Below are positions 34,897 to 48,853 of a stretch of 64,000 bases of DNA, in pieces; the first letter of the stretch is position 1, and every line of letters starts with the position of its first letter. Under the pieces are notes generated by a model, which ran no database searches, was not told the origin of the DNA, and saw only the letters and a program-made list of their open reading frames with translations. The DNA is from Ophthalmolycus amberensis (taxonomy: Eukaryota > Chordata > Actinopteri > Perciformes > Zoarcidae): assembly GCA_024529925.1 (NCBI GenBank), contig JAFEUB010000064.1, positions 797,501 through 861,500 of the forward strand, in the 5' to 3' direction. The translations under genes and the position numbers were made by a program.

Positions 34897-35271
34897 TGTC
34901 ACGGGGTGTGGTGGAGGACTCAAATGCAGACATGACCAGATGCAGAGTGAAACAGGTCTTTAATGAACCAAGACACGACAGGAATCTTACATGGAAACAG
35001 CAGGAAACCAAGGACGAGATGAGAGACGAGGGTGGAAATCCTCGGAAATACAGGGCAGGCAGACTCGGAAACCGGGAACAGGACGAACAAATGGGCAGGC
35101 TGACATGGCAATGATCCGGCAAAGTGTGTGTGTGTGTGACTGGGGTCTAAATAGTAAGTGCAGCAGAGTGAGCAGGTGAGAGTGATAGAGCTGATGAGGT
35201 GGGTGCACTGAATGAACTAATTAGGTGAGTGAGAGATAGAGTGACAGGAGAGAAGGGGCAGAGCTGTGACA
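34897..35271. mobile_element. Solo-LTR-like element, second copy
   Basis: 375 bp with TGTCAC…GTGACA ends and ATAAT on both sides, paralogous to 12031-12416. It differs by a 12-bp loss in the GACGAGATGAGG repeat. Confidence 0.6.
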
Positions 35272-35512
35272 ATAATATAATGGTATGATATGCAGGAGTT
35301 TCCAAAAAAACCCAATATATATACAAAAAGAATCCCTCTCAATCATCACTTATGATCCACTGGAAGTGTGTGGTGGTGTCTGTAACTGCAGAGACCTTTC
35401 CCTCTGCCTGTATTTTCGCTTTTCTTCTTATTTAACTGTTTGGGGCGTATTTTTCTGATTAATGTTTTATTTGTCCCTCTCTTTATTCACTTTCTAGCTC
35501 GCTGGAACACCG

Positions 35513-35514
<2 letters not shown>

Positions 35515-35560
<46 letters not shown>
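35515..35560. repeat. (CT)n microsatellite
   Basis: About 46 bp of CT, against only about 20 bp at the paralogous place near 12676-12695. The tract expanded or shrank after the large duplication. Confidence 0.9.
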
Positions 35561-35561
<1 letters not shown>

Positions 35562-35850
35562 ACAAAAAGCAACCAACAATACATAGTATACCTTTATAGT
35601 CTAGATGTCAGATGATCATGATGATGAAAGGTAGTTTACTTTACCAAGTAAAAACTTTATTGACTTTGAAACTCAAACAATACATACAACGCATTACATA
35701 TTACTTCTAAACATAATAAGTATAAACATATCAATCTCAGTGGTTAAATATTGTTTAGAACAGGATTTTCATGCAATTTATTGGGAGATATGACCAGTAA
35801 TTATACTCCCTCGTCTTCAAGAGTCATTATAGGTTTTAACTCTACACACA

Positions 35851-36886
35851 CTACCTCAAACAAAGTTGTATGAAATCTGCAACAGATTTGCTTCCATTCT
35901 TGACAACCTCTGCTGCCCTCTTTGCTGCTTCCAATGGTGTCTCTGCTTCCTCAGCTGCATAATATGCTGCAGCACCTCCTACCGCCGCTCCCGCTACAAC
36001 ACATGTCACTGCTGTTGCTGTTCCTCCTGCTGCTGCATTTCTGTCTGAAGCAAGTCCTGCCTCTAAAGCTGAGCCAACTACTCCGACCATCTTTACTACA
36101 CCAAAAATAGATCCGAACAATGCACCTGTTGTGATACCTGCCAGATAGATGAAAAGCCTATTAGACACTCTGTCTTTAGCCTTCTCTCTGATCTCTTTCT
36201 CTGGCATGTTTCCTGATGACTGTCTAATGTGTTCCTCCTGCTGTCTTATTCCTTTCCTCCACTGCTTGTAGCATCTCATTGGTGTAGCAGCTTCCTTTGT
36301 TTGCCTCAGTCCTCTTTTCTATTGTGTTGAGTATCTCCTTCACTTGGAACTGGTTGCTCCTGTATTCATCCTGCTGGTTGTTCTTCCAGTATTTATTATC
36401 AGTGACGTGGCAGCGGCCTCCGCACTTCTCCACCAGATCACCCACAAGCTCATTATCACGGACAAAGTCCTCAATGGTCTGTTCTTCCTTGAGCTGGTCA
36501 CCATGAGTAAAGAGAACTGTCGCATATTTGAAAGCTTCTTCAGAGAAGTATTGGTTTATCTTAGTGATGACAGCCTGATCCTGATCTGTGAATCTCTCCA
36601 CTTTAAACACAATGAGAAAAGCATGAAGCCCAGGAGCGAACTCTGTGATGCACTTCACTATTTCAGACTTCAGCTTCCTCCTCAGGTCGATCTGTGTCGA
36701 AGAAACCAGGAGTGTCGATCACAGTGATGTTTCTTCCATTGACAGGTTTAGTTTCTGCTCGACATTCACTTGTTGCAGAGTTTACAGTGCAGCCGATCTT
36801 GAACAGTTCTTCTCCAAATATGGTGTTAGCCACGCTGCTTTTCCCTGTTCCAGTTTGTCCCAGGATCAAAATTCTCCTGTTTGACA
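35851..36886 (-). pseudogene. GIMAP-type GTPase, near-identical copy of 12984-14017 with two frameshifts
   Basis: The large exon matches 12984-14017 almost perfectly, from the acceptor at 36887 to the FIQLCLR end at 35851. Two single extra C bases break it. One, at about 36677, lies just after DTPGFFDTDRPEE. The other, at about 36251, lies in the charged helix after the G domain. The three frame pieces are 36663-36886, 36224-36658 and 35851-36279. As with its sister, the mini first exon is missing (repeat fragment at 37973-38166). The P-loop reads GQTGTGKSS instead of GQTGVGKSS. Either it is a young pseudogene or the two C insertions are consensus errors. The sister gene proves the ancestral frame was open. 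Confidence 0.8.
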
Positions 36887-37972
36887 CTGAGAGAGAATAA
36901 TGTTCATCAATAATACTGTGCATTTGTTTTTTGTTTGTTTTCATATATAAGAAGAAGATACACATGAGCTCAATCACAATAAAAACACCTTGTTGGTCAG
37001 AAATCTGTTGGTTGTTATTAAATAGCTGCATAAGCATAATAAGAGAATGAAGAATGGTGTCAATACTTTAAAAGAGGCCAACGAGCATCAAGAACATTTT
37101 AAATATCGAATGTCTTCTGAACGTACAAATCAATGTTCAGCAATATTAGTTCGTAGTGAATAACACAGAGGATCATTCTGTAAACAGGTCTTAAAGGGAT
37201 GGTCAGGTTTTCTTGGCCCTGATCCAGATCAGAGTCATTTTATGTATCAGGAACAGAGTCTGATCTGATACTTACATTTATCTAAGTTTTGAATAAACTT
37301 GTATGTGACACATTGAAATATTAGCTTTAGCCTACAAGATGTGGCGCTCCTATTCACGAGCTACTTGATCCAAATACTGGAGCTCCTGATTCCAAACTAT
37401 TACATGATCATTTTAAACTATATATATGATATTAAGTTATGTTGAACTGGAATAATGTGACTCATGGAAGCAACCTTTACAGTCTTTGGAGGAGTACAGT
37501 CACCTGCTTAAAGAGGGCACACAACCCTCACAACCCTCACAATGCTCAAGTCTATGACCTCCCACCAGCAACAGGTTTATCATTTTAAAGAGTGAAAGAC
37601 AAAGTCAACTACACTGAGAATAAAAAGCTGCTGCCTGAATGTTTTGTAATAATAATAATAAAATACATATAATATATTTTATATATATTAATAGTAATAT
37701 TCAGTTTAGTTATTTTCTATTATGAGTTTTGAAATATTTTACTTCATGGTATTTGAATGCTGCAAAATTTACAAAATATGTGGTTCCACCATTTTCTATC
37801 TATTCTATTCTGTTTTTTATTCTCCTTCTGTTTGACACAGAGAGAATAATGTCCATCAATAATACTGTACTTTCACCTTTTGGTTGTTTTCATATAAGAT
37901 ACACATGAGCACAATTACAATAAAAACCGTAATTTGTCAAAAGTCACAATGAAAAGGGAAAGCAGTTAATAC

Positions 37973-38166
37973 TCAAATTTGCCTCAGAGGGCTTTACAAT
38001 ATGTACACATTTGACATCCTATTGTCCCGGAACCCTCACATCAGAACAGGAAAAACTCCCCCAAAAAAACCCTTTAACGGGGAGAAAAGAGGAAGAAACC
38101 TGTGGGAGAGCAATAGAGGAGAGATCCCTCTCCCAGGATGGCCAGAAGTGCAATAGATGTCATGTG
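37973..38166. mobile_element. Interspersed-repeat fragment, unit 2
   Basis: Same fragment at the same place as 15104-15297, replacing the region where the first exon of this GIMAP would lie. Confidence 0.55.
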
Positions 38167-39850
38167 GTTTTCAAAATAAACCTGATCTTTAATGTAACAT
38201 TTTTCACTTGAGTGCAGTCAATAAAATGTACCATTTGCTTACGCTTTCGTAAAAATGCAACTCTATGAGACGATTATTTTAAACTCTTGTTTGAAAAGAT
38301 TTCATCAATAAATTTGACCATTAAAAAATACACAAACCTGTGAAAATATAGAATTGTCTGTGCGTGTAGAATAACTGAGAATAAGTAATTATAACTTATC
38401 GCTCTATCAATAAATATAAATCAGTGAAGGGTTAAAAAGTTACTCTCGAGGTGTTGTGACTGTTTGTCTTTTCTTTCAACACCTGTTTGACTTGTTTCTT
38501 GGTACGAGCACATCACAGCGTTCACTTTTATTTTTATACAAGTGTACGCATCAAAGAAAAGCACCGGCTCTGTTGCATATTAAACAGCAGCTGAGGCATG
38601 TTAAGATGTCTTTGTTCATCCTCCACACCCCTACAGTACTTCACATAACAAACACTGACAGCAGGTCAACAAGGTGCTGATACATGAAGGTGATTTCCAA
38701 CTTCTGACTAATGTTCTTTTATAGTTATGAACATGTGACCCAGTTCAGTAAGACACCTTGATTCCTGTGCAGTGATGTCAAACTGAAGCTTTTTGTTCAA
38801 TGTTCAGTCGTCTTACTTTTAGATTGTTTTTTGCCGACTCGGACTAAAAGCACAACCTCATCAAATACCAAGTCCCACACATGGAATACTTGTTCCATAT
38901 TTGTGTGGTTGAAATAGATTGCAGCAGCTTTTACCGTAGTGTCACAATATATGAACAGTTCACATAAACATTAACATGAATGAAGAACTCAATTAGCTGT
39001 GTTACTTCATTCATGTAAATGTGGCCATGGGTCTCCTCAGCTATATGGTGTTATTGTTGGTAGAATACTTTATATTTAGATTAAATGTTATAATGTATCA
39101 GCAGCATGTTGAAGTCATTTTTTTCTCATGAGTAGTGTGAAAGCTAATATTTCAAAGTCAGACCGAAAGGCAGGTGAAGTCATCACCCGAATCATTACAT
39201 GACACTGCTCTCTAGTGGGCAGGTGAGGCACTAGCAGTTTGTTTAGTTTAGGCTCACAGTAACACATCCAATGTACTTAATAGTGCACATCTCCTGTAGA
39301 AAGTAAAGTCATGAACCTGAATGAGACATAAAGACTCAACGTGTTCATCAGGTCAATTATTAGTCTTTTTTATAGTAACAGTCTTACAGCGAGTGTAAAC
39401 GGAGAAGGGGAGGAAAAACTACCAGAGAGGACTTGAGTCTAATGCATTTTACATTTGAATTCAACATTTTGAGAATGAAAATGATTTAGTGAATGAAACA
39501 GAACATGTTGATAAATATTTTATAGCAGCTGACAAAGCTTTCAGCAGCAGTCTTCTCAGATATACATGACATGGATACTCTGCTGAAATGTTACTGGCCA
39601 GATTATGTTGATGGTCGACGCGTCACAAACACCAAACATGTGACTCGTCCTCTCACAGGACGCTGCATGCTCGGCTGCTGCAGTTTACTGGTTTGATTAC
39701 AATTGTTCAAATGTGATCATTTATGATAGTTTATCATCAAATATGACTTTCCAGAATCATATATGTTATAAAGTAATGTACAGTGAGCAGTGTTGACATA
39801 TAATAATAACTGAATGAAGTTACTTACTAACAGGTGTGTGTGTGTGTGTG
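38167..39850. repeat. Array upstream-flank block, unit 2
   Basis: Close copy of 15298-16980, including the 55-codon open segment at 39520-39690. No gene is called. Confidence 0.7.
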
Positions 39851-41065
39851 TCAGGGTGGTGACTGTGGTTTGGAAGGTACAGCTTGAAAAGAATGTTATT
39901 TTAGTTGGTTTATTACTGGCATATTCAGCTGGAGAGTATCGTACAGGCTGTGTAACCAGACTCACATTAATAGTGCCACAGTGTACAAGAAACAATCACA
40001 ATGATTGTTAACAGATAAATGCAGCTACGTGATGTGTGTCACTCACAAACACGGCTACATTCACTGCCATCAAAGCTCCATCAATGTGATTAAACTCAGT
40101 GATGTATGAGTGCATGTTACATTCATACTGTATAGTGAAAACAATACTATCCTGCAGCATTAGGCGTTTTGTTAAAGGCATCAAGAATATCATACATGAT
40201 AGAAGGAATACTCATCTTTATAAGTTTCGTGTCAAAGATGGCGGCTGCACCTTCTCATACCTTTTTAGGGTGTTAGAGTGTTTTGTTTCTGAGGGAGCCA
40301 AAAGAAGTTGGAAGGAATTTAATCTGTTTTTATTGGCAGCATCCGTACTCAACTACCAGTAAACAGACTGGAAACAAAAAGGCCTTTGTGTTCAACCTGT
40401 GGCCTGAGGCCAGAGTACTTCTTTCTTGTAAATGTAAAAAATTACGGTTGTTTGCTGTTTTTGGGAATCAAATACAGATTCAAAACTGCTTCAGAATAAA
40501 CATTAACATTGCACGTGTCTCCTTGGTCTGACAAAAAGCTATTTGGAGATCTATGGCACAGAGGAAAAGAGGAATATAGGCTAGCTTTGGCTACACAAAC
40601 AGTACTTACTAATATAGATAATACCAAGATCAATATAGATAATACTAATATCAATTCATTGTTTGTTTTAGTCTTGAAATGGAATTTATTGACAGTGAGA
40701 AAGTACAAGTATAGTCAGCCTTAGTCTTTAACAGCATGAATGGTTATATGAAAAAAGAAGCCGATAAGACATGTGATCAATCAGCTGTTTTAATGTTACA
40801 TAGTAGATTTATGACAAATTGAAACAAATTAACACAAATGGCAATTAGAATAGTAAATAGAAAATAATCACCATTAAAAGGTACACCTGTGATTTAATAT
40901 TTCACTTCCATTAAGTTGGTGGACTCACAAGAGACAGATTCAAATAAACAGTGTTCTAACATGTCATCAATGTTATTTTGAAAAGCTCCTCCAGAGCTAC
41001 AGAATACATTTTACAACAGTTTTTACAGAGTTACTTCAGAAGAAGAGGGAGCTGAACTGCTTCTC
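39850..41065. repeat. Inverted copy of the 1.7-kb unit, unit 2
   Basis: Reverse complement of part of 31960-33940 without the SINE, and a near-identical copy of 16980-18195. Confidence 0.85.
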
Positions 41066-41397
41066 TAAATAAGGTGACTCGCTCCTTTAAAACGCCACAA
41101 AATCTGGATTCATGACCCAACAACCACTTTCAGATTCAACATCATTAGTTAAATGGATGCATTTTCTAAATATTGTTTGCTCCTCTTTTATTTACATTGT
41201 ATTTTAAGAAAATTAATCAAAGGGGTTCTCTTTTCAGCTGACGGGAAAGTTTATATCACCGACACAAGGACTTCTATAAGGTAAGAGGCCTGAATGGACA
41301 AATGAAAGCAGAATGATAACAATAATTTGATATAAACAATTTATGTCAACGTCAACTGAAGACCCCTGCTGCTTTTTATTTGATTCTGCTTCAGTGT

Positions 41398-43343
41398 TCA
41401 TTCAAATGGATTCCAAGGATTGTACGTTCTTTCATACAAAGCATAAATTTGTTCCATGATAACTTCAAATGTCTTTTGTATTACCTTCACTGGTGTGAGT
41501 ATTACCTCAACTACCCCTCCTACTGTAGTTGGAGGGGTCTCTGGTGGAGACGCGCCTAAAGCTGTCCCAGCTTGTTCTACCACCACTTCTGCCAGTTCTG
41601 GTGCTTCCTCTGACACCTTCACAGATTTTAAATTGATCAACACAGCTGAGACAATTGCAAATAATCCAGCTATGATTACGACCCTCCAAAAACCTCTCTT
41701 CCATGTTGGAGCTGCATCGTCCGCCTGCTTCTTAAAGACATTGCTTCTCGCCTGCTTCCTGATCTCTTCCTGTGACTTGTTTCCTGAGGATCGTCTCATT
41801 TGCTCTTCCTCTTCCTGAATGTCTTCCTCCACTTCTTGTAGCTTTTCATCGGTGTAGAATCCTCCATTGTTTTCTGTCACTATCTCGTCTATGGTGTCGA
41901 GCAGCTCTGCCACCTGGAACTGGTTACTTCTGTAGTCCTCGTTGTTGTTCTTCCAGTATTTATTGTCGACGACGTGGCATCGGCCCCCGCACTTCTTCAC
42001 CAGATCGCTCAGACCCTTACTCTGCTCGACATACGTCTCCATTTTCATTCCCTCTGGGAGCTGGTCACCATGAGTGAAGACGATCACAGCATATTTTAGA
42101 GCGTTTTCAGAGAAGTCTTCACAGATCTGTGTGACGACAGCCTTCTCCTGCTCTGTGAACTTCTCCACTTTAAGCACGATGAGGAGAGCGTGAGGCCCAG
42201 GAGCGCACTCTGTGATGCACCTCAGCAGCTCAGGGTTCGTCTTCTCCTCAGACCTGCCTGGGTCAAAGAAGCCAGGAGTGTCGATCAGGGTGATGCTTCT
42301 TCCATTGACAGATTTGGTTTCGGCTGTAGTACAATGTGATTTCAAGTCATTCAAATTGTTTATTTTGAATTTGGCCTCTCCAAATATGTTGTTGGCAAGG
42401 CTGCTCTTTCCAACTCCTGTTTTCCCCAGTAGGACAATCCTCAATGTGTTCGACACTAGAAGAGAAAAGTGACTCTCTGTCAGTAAATCAGTACACAGTA
42501 CTTTGGAGCAATCGGTTCGGATCAATGGAAGAATGTAGTATGTTAGTTCCGGTCCGGTTTCTATTCACACTGACCTTTTCCAAACAAAGTAAGAGGAGTA
42601 AACATGAAGTTATACAAACTAAAAGTTAACTTGTTGATCGGGGAGCACACGGACACACGCGTGTTGCATATTACTGTGGATCACATAGCACACACTTTTT
42701 AATTGACAAACAGTTTTTGACCTGATAATCAGGGACAATACCCGCACTTGAATTAGTTTTGACACGAGTTAAATGTGCAATTCCCGATATAGGAAGCATT
42801 TCGATTGCCTCTCAACGGCTCTTAACATGGCAGCCGGCTCACAGGGAGAGCAACTTCATTCTCTGCTCATGTAGACATTACTCTACTATAGCTTTACAAA
42901 GCAAATATTTGTTTGCTGCTATATTAATATTCAGAATGTTAAATACAGCTCTCTTTTGTGAGAGATGAAGCTACCTGACAGGTGTGCATTTTAAACTTAA
43001 TTGTTCTGAGAATGAACTCATGGATACTGTCATACCTTTTTTTAATGACACAGCAAGACTAAGAAATAATTTTACATGAAATTATAATCCACAAATCCTG
43101 TTTGGAGGAATCCTGATTAATAAGGTTTAAAGCAGCATCTATCAGAACTTATTTTATCAAAGTGAAGATGATATCCTTTCCAACTAAAATATAATAAAAC
43201 TAACTGAAATATATTTTAACCTAGATGTAGCATTAGTTGTGAGGTTTGAGACACAAATACATTTAGAATTTTGAACAATGTTAATTTGGATAAAAGTCTA
43301 TGGCGCTCAACAGTTGAAAAAATAAGCCCAACTTACTGTCCAT
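41398..43343 (-). CDS. GIMAP-type GTPase (MDMSN lineage), intact, sister of 18528-20539
   Basis: Exon 1 is 43337-43343 (ATG GAC A, GTAAGT). Exon 2 is 41398-42455 (TTCTCTTCTAG acceptor). The product has about 354 residues: P-loop GKTGVGKS, DTPGFFDPGR, HALLIVLKVEKFT, FTHGDQLPEG, CGGRCHVVDNKYW, a Glu-rich helix and one membrane segment with a Pro/Val-rich tail. It is two residues longer than its sister at 18528 (KNNNEDY versus KNDEDY, and FAIVSAVLI versus FAIVAVLI), with only a few other changes. About 30 bp between the first and second exon are missing near 42490 compared with the sister, without touching splice sites. The extreme similarity points to recent duplication or gene conversion. Confidence 0.85.
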
Positions 43344-43649
43344 GCTGTGAAAACGTAGAAATCTGTGCAAAAAAAGGACTCAGATCCGCGAGACGTCTCC
43401 CCTGGGATTCTTTTCTCTTGTTCTCTCGCTGTGACTTCCCTCTTGCCTCGTTTCTTTCGACCTGTCCGACTTGTTTCTCAGCTGCGGCCTGAAGGAACAA
43501 TCAAAGTACATTAGACTTGTTCTCATTCAGGTACATACAGGCATCAAGATACTGCAGCATAAGCATATAACAACGGTCTACCACAAATGTGTCATTCTAT
43601 AGGACATCAATGCTGACAATTCCTCCAAATGTATTTTTAGATTATTTTA

Positions 43650-44943
43650 TGTCCAGGAAATGAATAATTTCACCCTGAAAAGTGATTTATATCTTTGGTT
43701 TAGGGTTAATTCTGTCGCGTCAACACTCTGATTTAATACTGAAACATTGTGTTTGTATTGCCTCCGCACTGCTATTATAATGCCGATGCTAACAGTGCAA
43801 ACAACTGAAAGAGCTAACAGTGTTAACCTGAGGGGGAACCAGAGGAGGGGGGGCTCTAAGCTCGCACAATGATGCTGTCGGTCAAGGCGTCGTTATCAGC
43901 TGGAACAGCCGTATGAGCACAGTGCCAAGCGGCGGCCATGAGTCAGTGGGGCACATTCACATGCACCAACATGAACTAAAAGGCATGTGGCCGGCCCAGC
44001 TATCTCAAAACAGCACAGAGAAGCTCAGAAGATAACACACAGAGGGAGAATTCATTCTCTTCTCAGGTAGACAATTCTACACTATATCTTTACATATAGC
44101 AAATAGTTGTTTGCTGCTATATTAATGCTCTAAATATTGGATGGAGAACCTTTAAATACATACAAAGACGTGCAAACATGCACATAATGTGGCTTTGAAA
44201 GTTTGAAAAAGGGATTTATTTTAGTTTTAATAAAACAATGCAATAGTTCAATTCAAAAATCATGTATTTTATCTCCAATCATGTTTATAAATTGAAATGT
44301 GCATGATGAAGTGAAGATATTCCAGCCTTCATTTTATTTTTCATTCATTTTGTCTCCTTTGTTCCACTTCTCATGATATGAAACCCTGACTCGTACCTTT
44401 GTTATTGTGAGGACCCTCAGCTGATAAAAGGAATGAAAATTGTTTCATTAAAAAAAATACACTTGGAAACAGGTCAATCATTTTCTGATTTATTATTGTA
44501 TATTAATACATTTTATAATAAAGGAAACATCCATGAAAACAGAATCAAACGTTGCTTTAGATTATGGAGGTCCAACATAGCTAATCATCTTAATAAACCT
44601 TTGGTATACTGAAGGATAGAGGCTTTTACTTATATTACATACAAAGCTAAGACAATATGAAAGGAAAGCAAGCAAATGAATGGCACAATGTGTCACACAT
44701 CAGATATAACAAATTAAACATAAAATCATTTCACATGTTGATGGTAAGTATTCAGCAAGAACTCTAAAAGAAAATATTGATACACTTGAGTATTGTATGA
44801 TATTATGCGTTGTGATAATGTATCCATTGACAAAAACACCATGAGATTCAACACTCAGTCCTCAGATTCTTTTTTAAATCGCACATATCTCCTTGCTACA
44901 GTATTGCAATTTATCGCAATATATTAAATCGTAACCCCTGTAA
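43650..44943. other. Intergenic DNA with the other copy of a segmental block
   Basis: 43855-44943 matches 1905-3001. The stretch 43650-43855 is unique in the window (includes TTCACCCTGAAAAGTGATTT). No gene was found. Confidence 0.5.
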
Positions 44944-46690
44944 TCATGAGACATATCCTATCGCCACATTTGTGCAAATAAAAGCCCTAATGCTGCTAGT
45001 TGCACTTCCTTTTTTAAATAATTTCTGACCAAAGAAAAGTCCCAACAATGATACTATTGTCACACCTGTCATCACTATGCGCAAACACTTCAGAACATTG
45101 CTATTAGCCTGCGCTCTGATCTCAGGCTGTGACATGTTTGCAGATGACCCTTTAATGTGTTCTTCCTCTTGTTGTATTTTTCTGTTCACACCTTCTAGCA
45201 TCTCATTGGTGTAGCAGCTTCCTTTGTTTTCCTCAATCATCTGATCTATTGTCTTGAGTAGCTCCTTCGTTTGGTACTGGTTGCTCCTGTATTCATCCTG
45301 CGGGGTGTTCTTGGTCTTCCAGTGTTTGTTATCAAAGACGTGGCACCGGCCTCCACACTTCTTCACCAGATCACTCAGAGCTGCATTCTGATCGACCCAC
45401 TGGTTGATCTTCATTTTCTCTGAGAGCTCGTCGCCATAAGTAAAGAGAATTATGGCATGTTTGAAAGCTTCTTCAGAGAAATATTTACATATTTTAGTGA
45501 TGACATCCTGCTCCTGCTCTGTGAATTTCTCCACTTTAAGCACAATGATAAAAGCGTGAGGCCCAGGAGCGCACTCTGTGATGCACCTCAATATCTCAGG
45601 CTTCATCTCTTCCTCAGACCTCTTTGTGTCAAAAAACCAGGAGTGTCGATCCACCTAATGCTTCTCTCATTGACACATTTGGTTTCTGCTTTGCATTTAG
45701 ATGTTCCTGAATTGGCTGAACCATCTGTCGGGAACAAAGTCTCTCCAAATATGGTGTTGGCGAGGCTGCTCTTCCCGGCTCCAGTTTTTCCCAAAACCAC
45801 AATCCTTCTTGTTGATTCTAGATGACAATAATGACATTGTGTCAGTGATTACTCTCGTTTGTCTCTGGGGTTGCAGGAGATATACAGTGAGAAAGGTAGC
45901 TCAAAGGTAGTGAAACTTTGCTGACAATATATCTAACTTAACTTTATCAGTGTTCAGATTAGGCTTACAGCTACATATTTGGACAAAGATTGTATATGTA
46001 TTTTCGTTTGCTGTTTTACCAATATGTTACAGTAATACTATAGATATATTGTCTAGGTGCAGTGGATGGTTTTGTGCAAAGTTGTGAACAAGCGGTTCCA
46101 ATGGATATTAATACAGATGAGTTTGAAATATGCAAATAAAATAATGTTGAAACTTAAAAATAGTTTTTTGACTATGCATTGCTTAGTTTTTACACAAATT
46201 TATGGAAAAAAATTAGTTATATTCATCAGCCAACCAGGTCATATTTTGGGTACGGTGAATTGAACAGGGACTTCAAATATCTTTTAACTCACCCATTACA
46301 AGCCAATCACTTCACAACTGCATTGTTTTGCATGAGTATGGCTGGAGGTTGTGAAGGGGTGAGGTAAAATCTCATTAAATAGTTCAATGAAAAAAATTCA
46401 TGTTGAGCAGCCAAATTAAAGCCTCTTTTATTGCTGTAATGCAAATTGCTCTTTTACATATGCAATGTAGCCAGATTGTATGAAATGCGGGTACTTTTCA
46501 AAATAGACCTGATCTTTAATGTAACTCCAAAAGGCAACCCTCTGAGATGATTATTTTGAACTAAACTAAACTCGAATTAAAAATAATATGAATATTAATA
46601 AACTGAAACATCTTAAAACACACGTTATTGGTGACAAAAACACCGAAAACAATTAAAAAATGTGTGAAAAATTAATAACTTACCGCTCAT
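44944..46690 (-). pseudogene. GIMAP-type GTPase (MSEST lineage), one frameshift in G3
   Basis: Exon 1 is 46684-46690 (ATG AGC G, GTAAGT). Exon 2 ends at 45817 after a GTCATCTAG acceptor. The join gives MSESTRRIVVLGKTGAGKSS. The frame is correct to WIDTPGF, where a run of six T on the coding strand (45631-45636) needs seven to continue FDTKRSEEEMKPEI. Downstream the second frame (44944-45654) holds the HAFIIVLKVEKFT box, FTYGDEL, CGGRCHVFDNKHW and a membrane segment. A second small frameshift (extra A near 44997) alters the last residues relative to 3002-3583. Homopolymer loss is a classic sequencing or assembly error, so the gene may be functional. It is the only lineage with Ser at position 2. 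Confidence 0.75.
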
Positions 46691-46699
46691 GCTTTCAGG

Positions 46700-48480
46700 A
46701 AATTGAAATCAGTGCAGAGTTAAGAAATGGCTTGGATCTGGAGGATGCTGTGACTGGGTGTCTTTTCTTTTGCCTTTCACTTTCTTTTGCCACCTGTTTG
46801 ACTTGTTTCTTGGTACGAGCACATCACAGCGTCCTGAGGCATGTTAAGATGTTTTTGTTTTTGTTCATCCTCCACACCCCTACTTCACATACCAAACACT
46901 GACAGCAGGTCAACAAGGTGCTGATACATGACGGTGATTTCCAACTTCTGACTAATGTTCTTTTATAGTTATTAACATGTTAGTAACAGTTCAGTAAGAC
47001 ACCTTGAATTCCTGTGCAGTGATGTCAAACTGAAGCTTTTTGTTCAATGTTCAGTCGTCTTACTTTTAGATGTATTTGTTTTTGCCGACTCGGACTAAAG
47101 CACAACCTCATCAAATACCAAGTCCCACACATGGAATACTTGTTCCATATTTGTGTGGTTGAAATAGATTGTAGCAGCTTTTACCGTAGTGTCACAATAT
47201 ATGAACAGTTCACATAAACATTTACATGAATGAAGAACTCAATTAGCTGTGTTACTTCATTCATGTAAATGTGGCCATGGGTCTCCTCAGCTATATGGTG
47301 TTATTGTTGGTAGAATACTTTATATTTAGATTAAATGTTATAATGTATTAGCAGCATGTTAAAGTCATTTTTTTCTCATTCAGTAGTGTGAAAGCTAATA
47401 ATTCAAAGTCAGACATAAAGGCAGGTGAAATCATGTGACATTCTTTATTTCTTTCTTGACTTCCAGTTTATCTCATTAAATGTTAATGTAATGTTCTTCA
47501 CTGACATTTAAACACCGAACGTTATCACCCGAATCATTACATGACACTGCTCTCTAGTGGGCAGGTGAGGCACTAGCAGTTTGTTTAGTTTAGGCTCACA
47601 GTAACACATCCAACTTACTTAATAGTGCACATCTCCTGTAGAAAGTAAAGTCATGAACCTAAATGAGACATAAAGACTCAACGTGTTTATCAGGTCAATT
47701 ATTAGAGTCTTTTTAGAGTCACAGTCTTACAGCGAGTGTTACGGAGAAGGGGAGGAAAAACTACCAGAGAGGACTTGAGTCTAATGCATTCTTTTGGTAT
47801 ATTACATTTTTACGTTTGGATTCAAAAAGTTTAGAGTGAAAAAAATGTAATAAAACAGAAAATCATCCTCTGACATGTCTCAAAGTCTTCATCCATCATT
47901 TTCATAATAAAGTTACTTTGTAACTTTACTACTTATTATTAAGCACAAGCTCTGCTGCATTTAAAAAAAGCTATACAACTAAAATGATGTTAAACAAGAA
48001 AACTCTCATAGTTTTCTTTCATTTCTTTAAATGCTTGAAATAAAACGACATGTCCAGACAAAACACATCAAGCATAAAACAAACTTTGCTTGATCTTGAG
48101 CAGACTCACAGTATAAAGATTGCAGCCATGTTGTCAGTCAATGTTACGTTATTCATGTGGCTTCCTCATTTGATCAGGTTGATATACATGCACCAAATCT
48201 CCCAGCTATGCAGTCAATAGTTGTCGAAAAGTCGGCAGAAGTGTTTGAAAGCAAGAACAATATTTGTTCGATCTCAGGGTGTAATGTCAAGTCTTCTCTG
48301 TGGACTTGAATTCAAGCCATCAGAACATTACAAAATATGCTGAATCTGTGTTATTGACTGAATATCTGGCGATAGCAATGTGCTCCGTAGTGTGTGGATT
48401 AGTTTATGCTAATCGCAAGCCTGCTGAGTATTGTTATGATTATGGTTATGTAAGTGCTGTAAAGGGTCCGTATTACTTGA
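46700..48480. repeat. Array upstream-flank block, third version
   Basis: Matches 26900-28080 and, from 47800, 20855-21790. Only small frames with no recognisable domain are present (for example 48300-48494). It has a copy of the 55-codon segment just beyond at 48497-48663. Confidence 0.6.
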
Positions 48481-48853
48481 TCAATAGTTTATAGCAGCTG
48501 ACAAAGCTTTCAGCAACAGTCTTCTCAGATATACATGACATGGATACTCTGCTGAAATGTTACTGGCCAGATTATGTTGACGGTCGACGCGTCACAAACA
48601 CCAAACATGTGACTCGTCCTCTCACAGGAAGCTGCATGCTCGGCTGCTGCAGTTTACTGGTTTGATTACAATTGTTCAAATGTGATCATTTATGATATTT
48701 TATCATCAAATATGACTTTCCAGTATCATATATGTCACAGAGTAATGTACAGTGAGCAGTGTTAACAAATAATAATAACTGAATGAAGTAACTTACTAAC
48801 AGACGACCTTCCTGTGTGTCTCTTGTCCCGTGCTCCGACTCTGCTGGTGTTTA

